Assembly: GCF_940670685.1 (NCBI RefSeq)
Contig: NZ_OW711693.1
Location: forward strand, 1,860,001-1,924,000
Reading direction: 5' to 3'
From: Anaeropeptidivorans aminofermentans
GTDB taxonomy: Bacteria > Bacillota > Clostridia > Lachnospirales > UBA5962
Length of the DNA: 64,000 nt
This document shows, piece by piece, positions 8,567 through 17,104 of this stretch. The notes beneath the pieces are model-generated. The model did not search any database, had not been told where the DNA came from, and saw only the letters and a list, made by a program, of their open reading frames with translations. Each line of letters opens with the position of its first letter. The first letter of the stretch is position 1. Position numbers and translations under genes: made by a program.

Positions 8567-9088
8567 TTGTATAAAAATATAAATAACAATAAAGGCAGCA
8601 GCCTTATAGAGCTTATAATGGTTATGATGCTTATGATTGTTTTCGGCTTGACGATGTTTACTCTCATTGGAGCAGGCTCTAATACGCAGGAAAAAATTAT
8701 CGACAATAAAAATGCCCAATCCGACGCAAGAATAGCCATGAGCTATATCAATGTGACCCTTAGAAAGCATGATACTGAAAAAGGCATATTTATTGAAAAA
8801 ATTAAGAAATCCGGAAAAAACGCAATTTTATTGAGGGAATATTCGACCGACGGCACATATGACACATGGATTTATTTTTCCGACGGGAAAATACTTGAGT
8901 GCACCGTTCTTTCCGGAGAACAGCCCGATGATTCCTATGCCTTTGAAATTGTTGAAATAGAGGACTTTACAGTTTCTTACGATGAGGAAAGCAGTATCGT
9001 CACAAGCATATTCAATTATACCTATGACGGAAAACCGGAAGAAATCGTAAGTAATTACAAAATGAGGCATAATATAGCACAGCCTTAG
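8567..9088 (+). CDS. Prepilin-type protein (minor pilin)
   Basis: A 173-residue protein. After a short basic leader, the sequence NNKGSSLIELIMVMMLM contains a type IV prepilin site: cleavage after Gly, with Glu at mature position 5, followed by a hydrophobic helix. The usual Phe at +1 is Ser here, as in some minor pilins. The C-terminal ~130 residues are a beta-rich domain with no recognised family. The TTG at 8567 is chosen because GAGGAG ends eight bases before it; the upstream GTG at 8558 lies inside that site. A PilD peptidase would be needed to process it, and none is in this window. Confidence 0.8.
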   Translation: MYKNINNNKGSSLIELIMVMMLMIVFGLTMFTLIGAGSNTQEKIIDNKNAQSDARIAMSYINVTLRKHDTEKGIFIEKIKKSGKNAILLREYSTDGTYDTWIYFSDGKILECTVLSGEQPDDSYAFEIVEIEDFTVSYDEESSIVTSIFNYTYDGKPEEIVSNYKMRHNIAQP

Positions 9089-9114
9089 GTTAAGGCTTAA
9101 ATTCGGAGGTTTCA

Positions 9115-9684
9115 ATGCTAAAATATTTTAAAAATCAAAGAGGATTTTCGCTTTTAGAAGTCATTTTATCTATTGCGACAGTCTCCATATTGAGCATTTT
9201 CATTCTTAGAATGTTCATGGTCTCATCCACTGCTAATTTAAAAGCCAAAAATATGGATATCGCCTCTAATTATGCCGCCAGCTTTATCGAGGAGTTTAAG
9301 GCTTTTAAAAGTGTTGATGATTTCTTTCAAAATATGGTATTTGAAGGTTCTCAAATATCATTGGGAGAAAGTGAATTTATCGTTATAGACAATGATTACG
9401 CCTTTTCCGGCATAAAAATAGATCAGTGCATACGAATATATACTTTTTTTAATGAAAAATGGAATATCAGAGAAATAAAAGCTGTAGAAAGTGACCCTCT
9501 TTCTCCTAAAGAGGAGGACATAAAATTTGCAATGCTTTTGAAGGTTTCCCCTGATGAAGATTCTGAAAGCCTTCCATCGGGAAGCCTCTATAAAATAGAG
9601 GTTTCCATTTATGATGTTTCATACGATGAAGATAAAAAGGAGCTTGCCGGCTATTCCTCCTTGAAATATTTCCCAAGCAGGTGA
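9115..9684 (+). CDS. Prepilin-type N-terminal cleavage protein
   Basis: A 189-residue pseudopilin. The leader ends at KNQRGFSLLEVILSIATVSI, a textbook prepilin motif (Gly at -1, Phe at +1, Glu at +5) followed by the hydrophobic alpha-1 helix. The rest is a soluble, acidic domain without a recognised family. CGGAGG lies five bases before the ATG. It is probably a minor pilin or pseudopilin in the pilT-pilC operon. It ends 4 bases before the next gene. Confidence 0.85.
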   Translation: MLKYFKNQRGFSLLEVILSIATVSILSIFILRMFMVSSTANLKAKNMDIASNYAASFIEEFKAFKSVDDFFQNMVFEGSQISLGESEFIVIDNDYAFSGIKIDQCIRIYTFFNEKWNIREIKAVESDPLSPKEEDIKFAMLLKVSPDEDSESLPSGSLYKIEVSIYDVSYDEDKKELAGYSSLKYFPSR

Positions 9685-9688
9685 GATA

Positions 9689-10396
9689 ATGAATAAAAAT
9701 TCTATTAAAAACAATATGCTGAATGAAAAAGGGGCAACATCGGTTCTTGTGATATTGATGATGATTGTTCTTGTTACTTTGGGCTCTTTTGCCATAGCTT
9801 CAGCAAACTCAAATATAAAGCTAAGCAAGACTTCTGCTAATTGGAATAAATTATATTATGAATTGGACTCCTTAGGTGAGAAATATCTTTCAGATATAGA
9901 CGCCTGCCTTTACAGAGCTGAGATAAACGCTATAAGTTATATAAACAATGAAGAATATGAAGAACTTACCCATAAAGATCTTCCCATAGAGCTCCATATA
10001 GCCGCAAGGGAAATGATGGAGGAGCCCCAGAATATCGACTTGGCATATTATAATGTTTTAAATCTTGTATATTATTACTATGCTGATACTTATATAAAAG
10101 AGCTTTCGGAGAAATATCCTGAAAATGTAATTTCCTCTTTGCCGGACGGAGCAAAAATATCTGCAATCATTACGGATATAATTTTAATATCTCCCGAGGA
10201 GCCGGATTATTATCTGAATGTTTCTTTGGAGATAAGACCCCTTGATTATGCTTTTAGTAATGAAGGCGGAAACTTAACCTATAGAAAATCGGATTCATTA
10301 AGATATTCGGTAATTTCATGGCAACAGGCCCAGATACATCCTGCAGCCACAAGCGATATCGAAATATGGGACGGAAATATTTCTCCTAAAAAATAA
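9689..10396 (+). CDS. PilX-like N-terminal membrane protein of the pilus operon
   Basis: A 235-residue protein with an N-terminal EKGATSVLVILMMIVLVTLG segment: a short polar leader ending in Lys-Gly, then a single hydrophobic helix with Ser/Ala-rich continuation. This resembles PilX-type assembly proteins, where the +5 Glu is lacking. The remainder is polar and Tyr-rich, with no recognised domain. Last gene of the operon; followed by ~110 bases of AT-rich sequence before the rpsB promoter. Confidence 0.72.
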   Translation: MNKNSIKNNMLNEKGATSVLVILMMIVLVTLGSFAIASANSNIKLSKTSANWNKLYYELDSLGEKYLSDIDACLYRAEINAISYINNEEYEELTHKDLPIELHIAAREMMEEPQNIDLAYYNVLNLVYYYYADTYIKELSEKYPENVISSLPDGAKISAIITDIILISPEEPDYYLNVSLEIRPLDYAFSNEGGNLTYRKSDSLRYSVISWQQAQIHPAATSDIEIWDGNISPKK

Positions 10397-10507
10397 TTAT
10401 TTTTTAAATAAATGGAAATAATAAGACTTAAATAAATATTTTCTTAATCTTTGTTCTATAAAAATGAACTTTTTGTGGGTTTATGCCTTTAAAAAGCTAA
10501 TATTTGC

Positions 10508-10536
10508 TTGCCTATAAGCCAAACATATGATATAAT
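10508..10536 (+). promoter_or_regulatory. Probable sigma-A promoter of rpsB
   Basis: TTGCCT (10508-10513), a 17-base spacer, TATAAT (10531-10536). The transcript would have a leader of about 90 bases before the rpsB ATG. Confidence 0.65.
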
Positions 10537-10541
10537 TTCAA

Positions 10542-10631
10542 GCGAATTAATTCACACACAGCTGAAATTTAAACTGGTGCCCTTTGGGTTGGGTTTTAAT
10601 ACGCTGTGGAGGAAAAACCAGGAGGTGCTCT
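10542..10631 (+). promoter_or_regulatory. rpsB 5' leader, possible autoregulatory site
   Basis: Roughly 90 untranslated bases between the promoter and rpsB. GGTTTT and AAAAACC (about 10589-10619) can pair just upstream of the AGGAGGTG ribosome site. This is the kind of position where ribosomal-protein leaders act, but I recognise no established S2 leader consensus. Confidence 0.3.
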
Positions 10632-11411
10632 ATGAGCGTTATTTCAATGAAACAATTGTTAGAAGCAGGGGTTCACTTTGGACATCAGACCAGAAGATGG
10701 AATCCTAAAATGGCCGAATATATCTTTGCCGAAAGAAACGGCATTTATATTATCGACCTTCAAAAGACAGTAAAGATGATTGACAAAGCTTACGAAGCCG
10801 TAAGCAATATCATTCAGGACGGCGGAGAAGTTCTCTTCGTAGGAACAAAGAAGCAGGCTCAGGAATCCATTAAGGAAGAAGCTTTAAGATGCGGTATGTA
10901 CTATGTAAATGAAAGATGGCTTGGCGGTATGCTTACCAACTTCAAAACCATACAGACTCGTATCAAGAGACTTAAGGACCTTGAGAAAATGCAGGAAGAT
11001 GGAACTTTTGACAAGCTTCCTAAAAAAGAAGTTGCAAAGCTTATGAATGAGAAGGAAAAGCTTGATAAAAACCTTGGCGGTATCAAAGACATGAAGAGAA
11101 TTCCAGACGTCATCTTCATCGTTGACCCAAGAAAAGAAAGAATCGCTATTTTAGAAGCTCACAGCTTAAACATTCCTATTGTTGCTATTGTTGATACAAA
11201 CTGTGACCCGGACGAAGTAGATTACGTAATCCCAGGTAACGACGATGCTATAAGAGCTGTAAAATTAATCGCTGGAAAGATTGCTGATGCAGTTATTGAA
11301 TCAAGGCAGGGCGCTCAGTATTCAAACGCTTCTGATGAGAATGAAGCTGCTTCAGGAGAAGGCGAAAATGTTCAGATTAATATAGAGGCATTTGAAACAG
11401 TTGAAAAATAA
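10632..11411 (+). CDS. rpsB: 30S ribosomal protein S2
   Basis: A 259-residue S2 protein of the small ribosomal subunit. The sequence starts [20 protein letters not shown] and continues [47 protein letters not shown] and [20 protein letters not shown], all S2 hallmarks. The frame is open further upstream to 10584, but ATG 10632 follows a near-perfect AGGAGGTG site. The acidic tail (about residues 230-259) is variable in the family. It is followed by tsf in the universal rpsB-tsf order. Confidence 0.98.
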   Translation: MSVISMKQLLEAGVHFGHQTRRWNPKMAEYIFAERNGIYIIDLQKTVKMIDKAYEAVSNIIQDGGEVLFVGTKKQAQESIKEEALRCGMYYVNERWLGGMLTNFKTIQTRIKRLKDLEKMQEDGTFDKLPKKEVAKLMNEKEKLDKNLGGIKDMKRIPDVIFIVDPRKERIAILEAHSLNIPIVAIVDTNCDPDEVDYVIPGNDDAIRAVKLIAGKIADAVIESRQGAQYSNASDENEAASGEGENVQINIEAFETVEK

Positions 11412-11432
11412 ATAAAAGGGTATTCAGCCCCT

Positions 11433-11488
11433 AGGCTTCGCCCGGTTACTAATTCACAAATTAGTACAATTTAGGGGAAGCCTTTTTT
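11433..11488 (+). terminator. Terminator/attenuator between rpsB and tsf
   Basis: AGGCTTCGCCC pairs with GGGGAAGCCT across an AT-rich loop containing a second small hairpin (ACTAATT..AATTAGT), and is followed by TTTTTT. It would reduce read-through from rpsB into tsf. Confidence 0.72.
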
Positions 11489-11513
11489 AATAATAATTAA
11501 TGGAGGGTTTTAA

Positions 11514-12440
11514 ATGGCTATTACAGCTAGTTTAGTTAAAGAATTAAGAGAAATTACCGGTTCAGGCATGATGGACTGCAAGAAAGCACTTACAGAAACG
11601 AACGGCGACCTTGAAAAAGCAATAGAATTCCTTAGAGAAAAGGGCCTTTCTGCTGCCGCTAAAAAAGCAGGAAGAATTGCTGCCGAAGGTCTTACTCAGG
11701 TTTATGTTGACGAAGAAAACGGCGTTAGTGTTATTGTAGAGGTTAACTCAGAAACAGACTTCGTAGCTAAGAACCAGGAGTTCCAGGCTTTTGTTAATTC
11801 AGTTGCTCTTCAGGCTTCAAAATCAAGTGCCAATGATATGGACGAGTTCCTTGCAGAAAAATGGATTGAAGATGAAGCTTTCACAGTGAAAGAAGCGCTC
11901 AGCCAGAAAGTAGCTGTAATCGGCGAAAATCTTAATATCAGACGCTTCAAGAAATTAGAAAAATCCCAGAACGGCGTTTTTGTATCTTATATTCATGCAG
12001 GCGGAAAGGTTTCAGTTGTTGTTGAGCTTATTTCCGAAAAAATCAATGACGAAGTTCTTGAAGCCGGAAGAAACATCTGCATGCAGATTGCCGCTATGAG
12101 CCCTCAATTTATAGACCGCAGCGAGATTTCAGAAGAGTTTATCGAAAAAGAAAAGGAAATCTTAAAACAGCAGGCATTAAACGAAGGCAAAGCTGCCGAT
12201 ATCGTTGAAAAAATGATTATCGGAAGACTGAATAAAAACTTAAAGGAAATGTGTCTTCTTGATCAGGAATATGTTAAAGATGGAGACCTTACTGTTGCTA
12301 AATATTTAGAGAATGTCTCTAAAGAAGTTGGAGCCAAGGTTACTGTTGGAAAATTTGTAAGATTTGAAACAGGCGAAGGCATAGAGAAAAAAGAAGATGA
12401 CTTTGCAGCCGAGGTTAACAAGGCAATGGGCTTAAATTAA
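11514..12440 (+). CDS. tsf: Elongation factor Ts
   Basis: A 308-residue EF-Ts, the guanine-nucleotide exchange factor for EF-Tu. The N-terminal UBA-like domain reads VKELREITGSGMMDCKKALTE and is followed by the core signatures EFLREKGLSAAAKKAGR and VEVNSETDFVAKN. The two core subdomains follow (IHAGGKVSVVVEL; AAMSPQFIDR). Length is typical. A TGGAGGG site precedes the ATG, and a strong terminator follows the stop. Confidence 0.98.
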   Translation: MAITASLVKELREITGSGMMDCKKALTETNGDLEKAIEFLREKGLSAAAKKAGRIAAEGLTQVYVDEENGVSVIVEVNSETDFVAKNQEFQAFVNSVALQASKSSANDMDEFLAEKWIEDEAFTVKEALSQKVAVIGENLNIRRFKKLEKSQNGVFVSYIHAGGKVSVVVELISEKINDEVLEAGRNICMQIAAMSPQFIDRSEISEEFIEKEKEILKQQALNEGKAADIVEKMIIGRLNKNLKEMCLLDQEYVKDGDLTVAKYLENVSKEVGAKVTVGKFVRFETGEGIEKKEDDFAAEVNKAMGLN

Positions 12441-12447
12441 TAATATT

Positions 12448-12481
12448 AAGGGGCTATTGTTTAACACAATAGCCCCTTTTT
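12448..12481 (+). terminator. Rho-independent terminator after tsf
   Basis: AAGGGGCTATTGT, a four-base loop, ACAATAGCCCCTT, then a T run: a long near-perfect stem 8 bases after the tsf stop. It separates rpsB-tsf from pyrH. Confidence 0.92.
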
Positions 12482-12686
12482 GCGCCTTAATATTAAATAT
12501 AAGTGGAAATTTTTATGGAAATGTGTTAAATTATATGGAGTGGATAAGTATAGCATTGCTATACCTGCTCCTATTTATAGTAAATTTAAAGTTAAATTGT
12601 AACAGGGCTATATATTCATATAGACTCAAAAATGTGCCGTTTCCAGAGGAAAGCTATGTTTTTAAGTCTTTAAGGAATACGCTTTG

Positions 12687-12715
12687 TTGCTTTCTTATAA
12701 GAAATTTACTATATT
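12687..12715 (+). promoter_or_regulatory. Candidate promoter for pyrH-frr
   Basis: TTGCTT (12687-12692), 17 bases, TATATT (12710-12715), about 33 bases before the pyrH ATG. The preceding tsf terminator implies that pyrH needs its own promoter. The rest of the 12482-12686 spacer is AT-rich, with an open frame but no recognisable protein. Confidence 0.4.
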
Positions 12716-12747
12716 ATGCAAGATACTTTCTCATAAGGAGAGTTTTT

Positions 12748-13488
12748 ATGTACAATAGAGTAGTCATAAAACTAAGCGGTGAAGCACTTTCAGGAGATGG
12801 AAACGGCAGTTCAAAAGAAAGCGGTTCAAATATTAAATATGATAAAGAGCTTATAAACTCAGTTCTTACAGATATTTTAAATGTAACAAAGGAAGGAACT
12901 CAGATTTCTCTTGTTTTTGGCGGCGGAAACATCTGGAGAGGTAAAAATTCCGACCCGGATATGGATAGAGTAAAGGCAGACCAGATGGGAATGCTTTCAA
13001 CTGTTATAAACAGTATTTATATTTCTGATAAAATAAGGCTCCTTGGAGGTAAAGCCGTCGTATTAACCCCTTTTCATATAGGGAATATGACAGAGCTTTA
13101 TTCAAAGGAAAAAGCCCTTGAATATATGGATAAGGGATACATCGTAATTTTTGCAGGTGGCTTGGGGCATCCTTATTTCTCAACAGATACCATCCCTGTT
13201 CTAAGGGCCCTTGAGCTTGAGGCAGACTGTATATTGTTTGCAAAAAGCGTAGACGGCGTATACAGCAAAGACCCCAATAAGCATGAAGATGCTATTAAAT
13301 ATCAAGAAATAAGCTATAAAAAAATTGTAGAAGAGAATCTTCAGGCTATGGACCTTGCAGGCATGATTTTATGCCAGGAAAATAAGATAAATTCTCTTGT
13401 GTTTTCTCTTAGCCACCCAAACAGTATATACATTGCGTGCAAAGACAATAATGAAATATATGATTTTGGGACAAGGATTATTTATTAA
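12748..13488 (+). CDS. pyrH: UMP kinase
   Basis: A 246-residue bacterial UMP kinase (amino-acid-kinase fold) that makes UDP from UMP. Motifs: VVIKLSGEALSG at the N-terminus, VFGGGNIWRG, ADQMGMLSTVIN, the AGGLGHPYFSTDT loop, and ADCILFAKSVDGVYSKDP. The open frame extends back to 12457, through the tsf terminator. ATG 12748 is preceded by TAAGGAG and begins the homology, so the first 97 codons of the long frame are spurious. It lies upstream of frr, as in most bacteria. Confidence 0.95.
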   Translation: MYNRVVIKLSGEALSGDGNGSSKESGSNIKYDKELINSVLTDILNVTKEGTQISLVFGGGNIWRGKNSDPDMDRVKADQMGMLSTVINSIYISDKIRLLGGKAVVLTPFHIGNMTELYSKEKALEYMDKGYIVIFAGGLGHPYFSTDTIPVLRALELEADCILFAKSVDGVYSKDPNKHEDAIKYQEISYKKIVEENLQAMDLAGMILCQENKINSLVFSLSHPNSIYIACKDNNEIYDFGTRIIY

Positions 13489-13546
13489 TCCTATTAATAT
13501 TATAACTAAGATACATTAAATAAAAATCAAATATAAGGAGGATATT

Positions 13547-14098
13547 ATGGCAGATATTAACTTATTTGAGGATAAGATGAAAAAAACTTTAGCAAACTTT
13601 GAAGGAGAGCTTAATACCATTCGTGTAGGAAGAGCAAATCCCAGGGTTCTTGACAGGATTACAGTTGATTACTATGGAACAGAAACACCGCTTAATCAGG
13701 TCGGCAATGTTACTGTACCGGAAGCAAGGCTTATACAGATTCAGCCATGGGAATCCAGCATGCTTAAGGCAATCGAAAAAGCGATTCAGTCATCTGATTT
13801 AGGAATTAACCCCACAAACGACGGGAAGGTGATTCGCCTTGTATTTCCTGAACTTACGGAAGAACGCAGAAAAGATTTAACTAAAGATGTTAAGAAAAAG
13901 GGCGAAGATTGTAAAATAGCTATAAGAAACATTAGAAGAGATGCAATTGACGCTTTTAAAAAGCAAGAGAAAAAGGGTGAAATCACAGAAGATGATTACA
14001 CCAACATTGAAAAAGAAGTACAGAAAATCACCGATAAGTATATAGCTAATATAGATAAGAGCGTAGAAGATAAAAATAAGGACATAATGTCAATATAA
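13547..14098 (+). CDS. frr: Ribosome recycling factor
   Basis: A 183-residue RRF that splits post-termination ribosomes together with EF-G. It matches the family along its length: [66 protein letters not shown], and [15 protein letters not shown] strong AGGAGG site precedes the ATG. It lies 58 bases after pyrH, and a perfect hairpin follows it. Confidence 0.98.
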   Translation: MADINLFEDKMKKTLANFEGELNTIRVGRANPRVLDRITVDYYGTETPLNQVGNVTVPEARLIQIQPWESSMLKAIEKAIQSSDLGINPTNDGKVIRLVFPELTEERRKDLTKDVKKKGEDCKIAIRNIRRDAIDAFKKQEKKGEITEDDYTNIEKEVQKITDKYIANIDKSVEDKNKDIMSI

Positions 14099-14129
14099 TA
14101 TTTAACATACGTAACTAAAATAGTTTTTA

Positions 14130-14163
14130 TATAAGGAGAATATCGCAAGATATTCTCCTTATA
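14130..14163 (+). terminator. Perfect 15-bp hairpin between frr and uppS
   Basis: TATAAGGAGAATATC, loop GCAA (a stable GNRA tetraloop), GATATTCTCCTTATA. No T-tract follows (AAATAAATG), so it may be an RNA-processing or stability element rather than a terminator. Confidence 0.55.
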
Positions 14164-14190
14164 AATAAATGATTATTAGGGGTCTGAAAT

Positions 14191-14910
14191 TTGAAAAAGG
14201 ATATTGATTATAATAATCTTCCGGAACATATTGCAATTATTATGGATGGAAACGGAAGATGGGCAAAAAAAAGAATGCTTCCGCATTCTGCCGGCCATAA
14301 GGCAGGTTCTGAAACATTAAAGGCCATAGTAGAAGAAGCTGAAAAAATCGGAATAAAGTATATTACAGTATATGCCTTTTCAACGGAAAATTGGGACAGA
14401 CCGAAAGAAGAAGTGGATTATCTCATGAATTTGATGGACGAATTTCTTACGGATAATCTTTCTGCATCTAAGAAAAATAATTATAAAATACAGATTATAG
14501 GACAAAGACAAAGGCTCAGGAAGGATTTACAAGATAAAATCAAGAAGCTTGAGCTTAATACAAAGGATAAAAAAGGTATTAATTTAATAATCGCGATTTC
14601 TTATGGGGGCCGCGATGAAATTGCAAGAGCTGTAAAGGAAATATCAAGGCAGGTTGTAAAGGGCGCCATTCAATTAGACAGAATAGATGAAGCTCTTGTT
14701 GCAAGATATCTTGATACAAAGGATATAAAAGACCCGGATCTTTTAATCAGAACCAGCGGAGAGCAGAGAACCAGCAATTTTCTTATTTGGCAATCGGCTT
14801 ATAGTGAGCTTTATTTCAGTGATAAGCTATGGCCTGATTTTAATGCCGAAGACTTAAAAACGGCTATTGTTGATTATCAAAGCCGTGAAAGAAGATTCGG
14901 CGGACGCTGA
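14191..14910 (+). CDS. uppS: Undecaprenyl diphosphate synthase (isoprenyl transferase)
   Basis: A 239-residue cis-prenyltransferase making the C55 lipid carrier for cell-wall synthesis. Signatures: HIAIIMDGNGRWAKKR with the catalytic Asp, HSAGHKAGSE, YAFSTENWDRP, and the C-terminal DLLIRTSGEQRTSNFLIWQSAYSELYF region (split here only by its known motif order). The start is TTG 14191, preceded by AGGGG. It begins the uppS-cdsA-dxr-rseP-ispG-polC run. The 226-base gap to cdsA is filled by a tandem hairpin repeat. Confidence 0.95.
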   Translation: MKKDIDYNNLPEHIAIIMDGNGRWAKKRMLPHSAGHKAGSETLKAIVEEAEKIGIKYITVYAFSTENWDRPKEEVDYLMNLMDEFLTDNLSASKKNNYKIQIIGQRQRLRKDLQDKIKKLELNTKDKKGINLIIAISYGGRDEIARAVKEISRQVVKGAIQLDRIDEALVARYLDTKDIKDPDLLIRTSGEQRTSNFLIWQSAYSELYFSDKLWPDFNAEDLKTAIVDYQSRERRFGGR

Positions 14911-14915
14911 TGATA

Positions 14916-15009
14916 CTTATTAAACTTGAAAGCCGCTTTCTGATTTTTAAGTTTAATAAGTATTCTTCAAGGTTATAGGAAATAAATATTTTTGTTTACT
15001 TCCTATATG
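14916..15009 (+). repeat. Repeat family C, unit 1 of a tandem pair
   Basis: Two hairpins in series: CTTATTAAACTT / AAGTTTAATAAG, then ATAGGAAATAAA / TTTACTTCCTAT. The same unit repeats 96 bases later, and a third copy is near 54.6 kb. Confidence 0.75.
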
Positions 15010-15011
15010 TC

Positions 15012-15109
15012 CTTATTAAACTTGAAAACCGTCTTTTGATTTTAAGTTTAATAGGTTTTCCTCAATGCCATAGCAAATAGCCTAAGTTCTTTTTTAGTTT
15101 ATTTGCTGT
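15012..15109 (+). repeat. Repeat family C, unit 2 of a tandem pair
   Basis: CTTATTAAACTTGAAAACC pairs with TTTTAAGTTTAATAGG, followed by a second hairpin ATAGCAAATA / TATTTGCTGT. It differs from unit 1, but several changes in the second stem are compensated on the other arm, so pairing is kept. Confidence 0.75.
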
Positions 15110-15136
15110 AAAGACTTTAACATAGAGGTGATTTTC

Positions 15137-15949
15137 TTGCTTAAACGCATAGTAACAAGCATCATAGGCCTTCCTATCGTAGTGCTGATTATAGCTTACG
15201 GCGGGCTTCCTATGAAACTTCTCATGGTTTTGATATCTGCTATAGGGATGTTTGAATTTTACAGAGCTTTTAACAGAGGAACTAAAATAGAAAATTATAT
15301 AAGCTATTTGTTTATTGCCATATATTATGCTTTTATCGACAGATTGAATTCCGACATTTTACTGATGATGCTGTTTTCCTATATGCTTTTAAATCTGGCA
15401 TTTCTTGTATTGAATCACAGCAAAATGACACCTTTTGATGCTGCCATTAATGTTTTTGGCTTTTTATATATCGGCTTTCTTTTAAGCAGCATTTATTTAA
15501 CCAGAGTCCACCCCTACGGGAGGTTCCTTGTATGGCTTATATTTACGAGCGCCTGGGGTTCGGATACATTTGCTTATTTTACAGGCATTACCATAGGAAA
15601 GCATCAATTTACCCCTATTTTAAGTCCTAAAAAAACAATCGAGGGAGTTATAGGCGGTATATTGGGAGCCATGCTTATAGGCTTTTTATATGCTTTTGTT
15701 CTTACGAAAACTACAAATATAGGAAATGAAATAAATGCAATCACTCTTTTTGTAATCATGAGCGGATTTGGCGCTGCCTTTTCCGTTTTAGGAGATTTAA
15801 CTGCATCTGCAATAAAAAGATACACTAAAATAAAGGATTATGGAAAGCTTATTCCCGGTCACGGAGGTATCATGGATCGGTTTGACTCCATAATATTTAC
15901 GGCGCCTGTTGTTTATATGGTGCTGCGCTTAATTTTAATATACAAGTAA
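15137..15949 (+). CDS. cdsA: Phosphatidate cytidylyltransferase (CDP-diglyceride synthase)
   Basis: A 270-residue integral membrane enzyme that makes CDP-diacylglycerol for phospholipid synthesis. It has about eight hydrophobic segments and the C-terminal signature (SPKKTIEGVIGG; DYGKLIPGHGGIMDRFDSI). The start is taken as TTG 15137, because AGAGGTG lies just upstream; the GTG at 15128 is inside that site. It is followed 10 bases later by dxr, as in many Firmicutes. Confidence 0.95.
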   Translation: MLKRIVTSIIGLPIVVLIIAYGGLPMKLLMVLISAIGMFEFYRAFNRGTKIENYISYLFIAIYYAFIDRLNSDILLMMLFSYMLLNLAFLVLNHSKMTPFDAAINVFGFLYIGFLLSSIYLTRVHPYGRFLVWLIFTSAWGSDTFAYFTGITIGKHQFTPILSPKKTIEGVIGGILGAMLIGFLYAFVLTKTTNIGNEINAITLFVIMSGFGAAFSVLGDLTASAIKRYTKIKDYGKLIPGHGGIMDRFDSIIFTAPVVYMVLRLILIYK

Positions 15950-15959
15950 GGCGGTAAAA

Positions 15960-17102
15960 ATGAAAAACATATCAATTCTTGGTTCCACCGGCTCCATTGG
16001 AACCCAGGCTCTGGACGTAATAAGAAATAGCAAAGGTATCAATGTAAAATGCTTAAGCACCCATAAAAATATAGATTTGCTTTATAAACAAATAGAAGAA
16101 TTTAAGCCTAAGGCCGTATGTATTACAGACGAAGAAAGCTACGAACTATTTATAAATAAATATAAGGAAAAAGAAGTTCATATTCTTTTCGGCGTTGAAG
16201 GGCTTACGGAAATAGCTTCTTATGACGGAGTTGATCTTGTATTAAATTCCTTAATGGGGAATTCAGGAATACTGCCTACCATAAAAGCAATAGAAGCTAA
16301 AAAAAATATAGCCCTTGCCAATAAAGAAACTCTCGTAAGTGCCGGCGATTTGATAATGAAAAAAGTTAAAGAAAATAATGTTTCTTTATTGCCGGTAGAC
16401 AGTGAGCATTCTGCAATTTTTCAATGTCTTACAGGAAATTTTGAAAATAAAATAAAAAAGCTTTATATCACAGCTTCTGGGGGCCCTTTCAGAACCTATA
16501 AAAAGGAAGAACTGCAGGAAGTAAAAGCAGCCGATGCTTTAAAACATCCGAACTGGTCTATGGGCAAAAAGCTTACAATAGATTCTTCAACTTTAATGAA
16601 TAAGGCCTTGGAAGTTATTGAAGCAAAATATTTGTTTGATGTTTCTTTTGAAGATATAGAGGTATTAATTCACCCCCAAAGCATAATACATTCCATGGTT
16701 GAATTTCAGGATTGCTCTATTATAGCTCAATTAGGCTTTCCAGATATGCGAATTCCCATATCTTATGCTATTAATTATCCTGTACGCAATAAATATGAAT
16801 TTAACAGGCTTGATTTTTTAAGTTTTTCAAAGCTAAGCTTTGAAAAACCGAGATTCGATGATTTCCCGTGCTTCAATTTAGGCATACTGGCGGCGAAAAC
16901 AGGCGGTACCATGCCTGCCATGGTAAATGCAGTAAATGAAGAAGCCATATATCAATTTCTCGATAATAAAATTAAGTTCACAGATATAGCTTTAATAATA
17001 GAAAAGGCTATGAATGCATATACTGTTAAATATGATTACACCCTTTCGGACATAATGGACGCTGATGCTTTCGGAAGGAGCTATATCAATGAGGTGATTT
17101 GA
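15960..17102 (+). CDS. dxr: 1-deoxy-D-xylulose 5-phosphate reductoisomerase
   Basis: A 380-residue NADPH- and Mn/Mg-dependent enzyme of the MEP isoprenoid pathway. Motifs: NADPH site SILGSTGSIGTQALDVI, ANKETLVSAG, the metal/substrate site PVDSEHSAIFQCL, the flexible-loop region ASGGPFR, and HPNWSMGKKLTIDSSTLMNK (seen as consecutive motifs). HPQSIIHSMVEF follows. Together with ispG 1.3 kb downstream it shows isoprenoids are made by the MEP route. Its stop overlaps the ribosome-binding region of the next gene. Confidence 0.97.
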   Translation: MKNISILGSTGSIGTQALDVIRNSKGINVKCLSTHKNIDLLYKQIEEFKPKAVCITDEESYELFINKYKEKEVHILFGVEGLTEIASYDGVDLVLNSLMGNSGILPTIKAIEAKKNIALANKETLVSAGDLIMKKVKENNVSLLPVDSEHSAIFQCLTGNFENKIKKLYITASGGPFRTYKKEELQEVKAADALKHPNWSMGKKLTIDSSTLMNKALEVIEAKYLFDVSFEDIEVLIHPQSIIHSMVEFQDCSIIAQLGFPDMRIPISYAINYPVRNKYEFNRLDFLSFSKLSFEKPRFDDFPCFNLGILAAKTGGTMPAMVNAVNEEAIYQFLDNKIKFTDIALIIEKAMNAYTVKYDYTLSDIMDADAFGRSYINEVI

Positions 17103-17104
17103 AT

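Noticed and set aside
10508-10708. Small ORF overlapping the rpsB promoter and start
   Set aside because: It covers the promoter and the beginning of rpsB in another frame, with no ribosome site; a shadow.
12457-12747. N-terminal extension of pyrH by 97 codons
   Set aside because: The frame runs through the tsf terminator hairpin and encodes no known domain; ATG 12748 has a strong ribosome site and the family N-terminus.
14911-15130. CRISPR array at the tandem repeat between uppS and cdsA
   Set aside because: There are only two diverged ~96-base units, each a pair of hairpins, with no regular short repeats or spacers and no cas genes.
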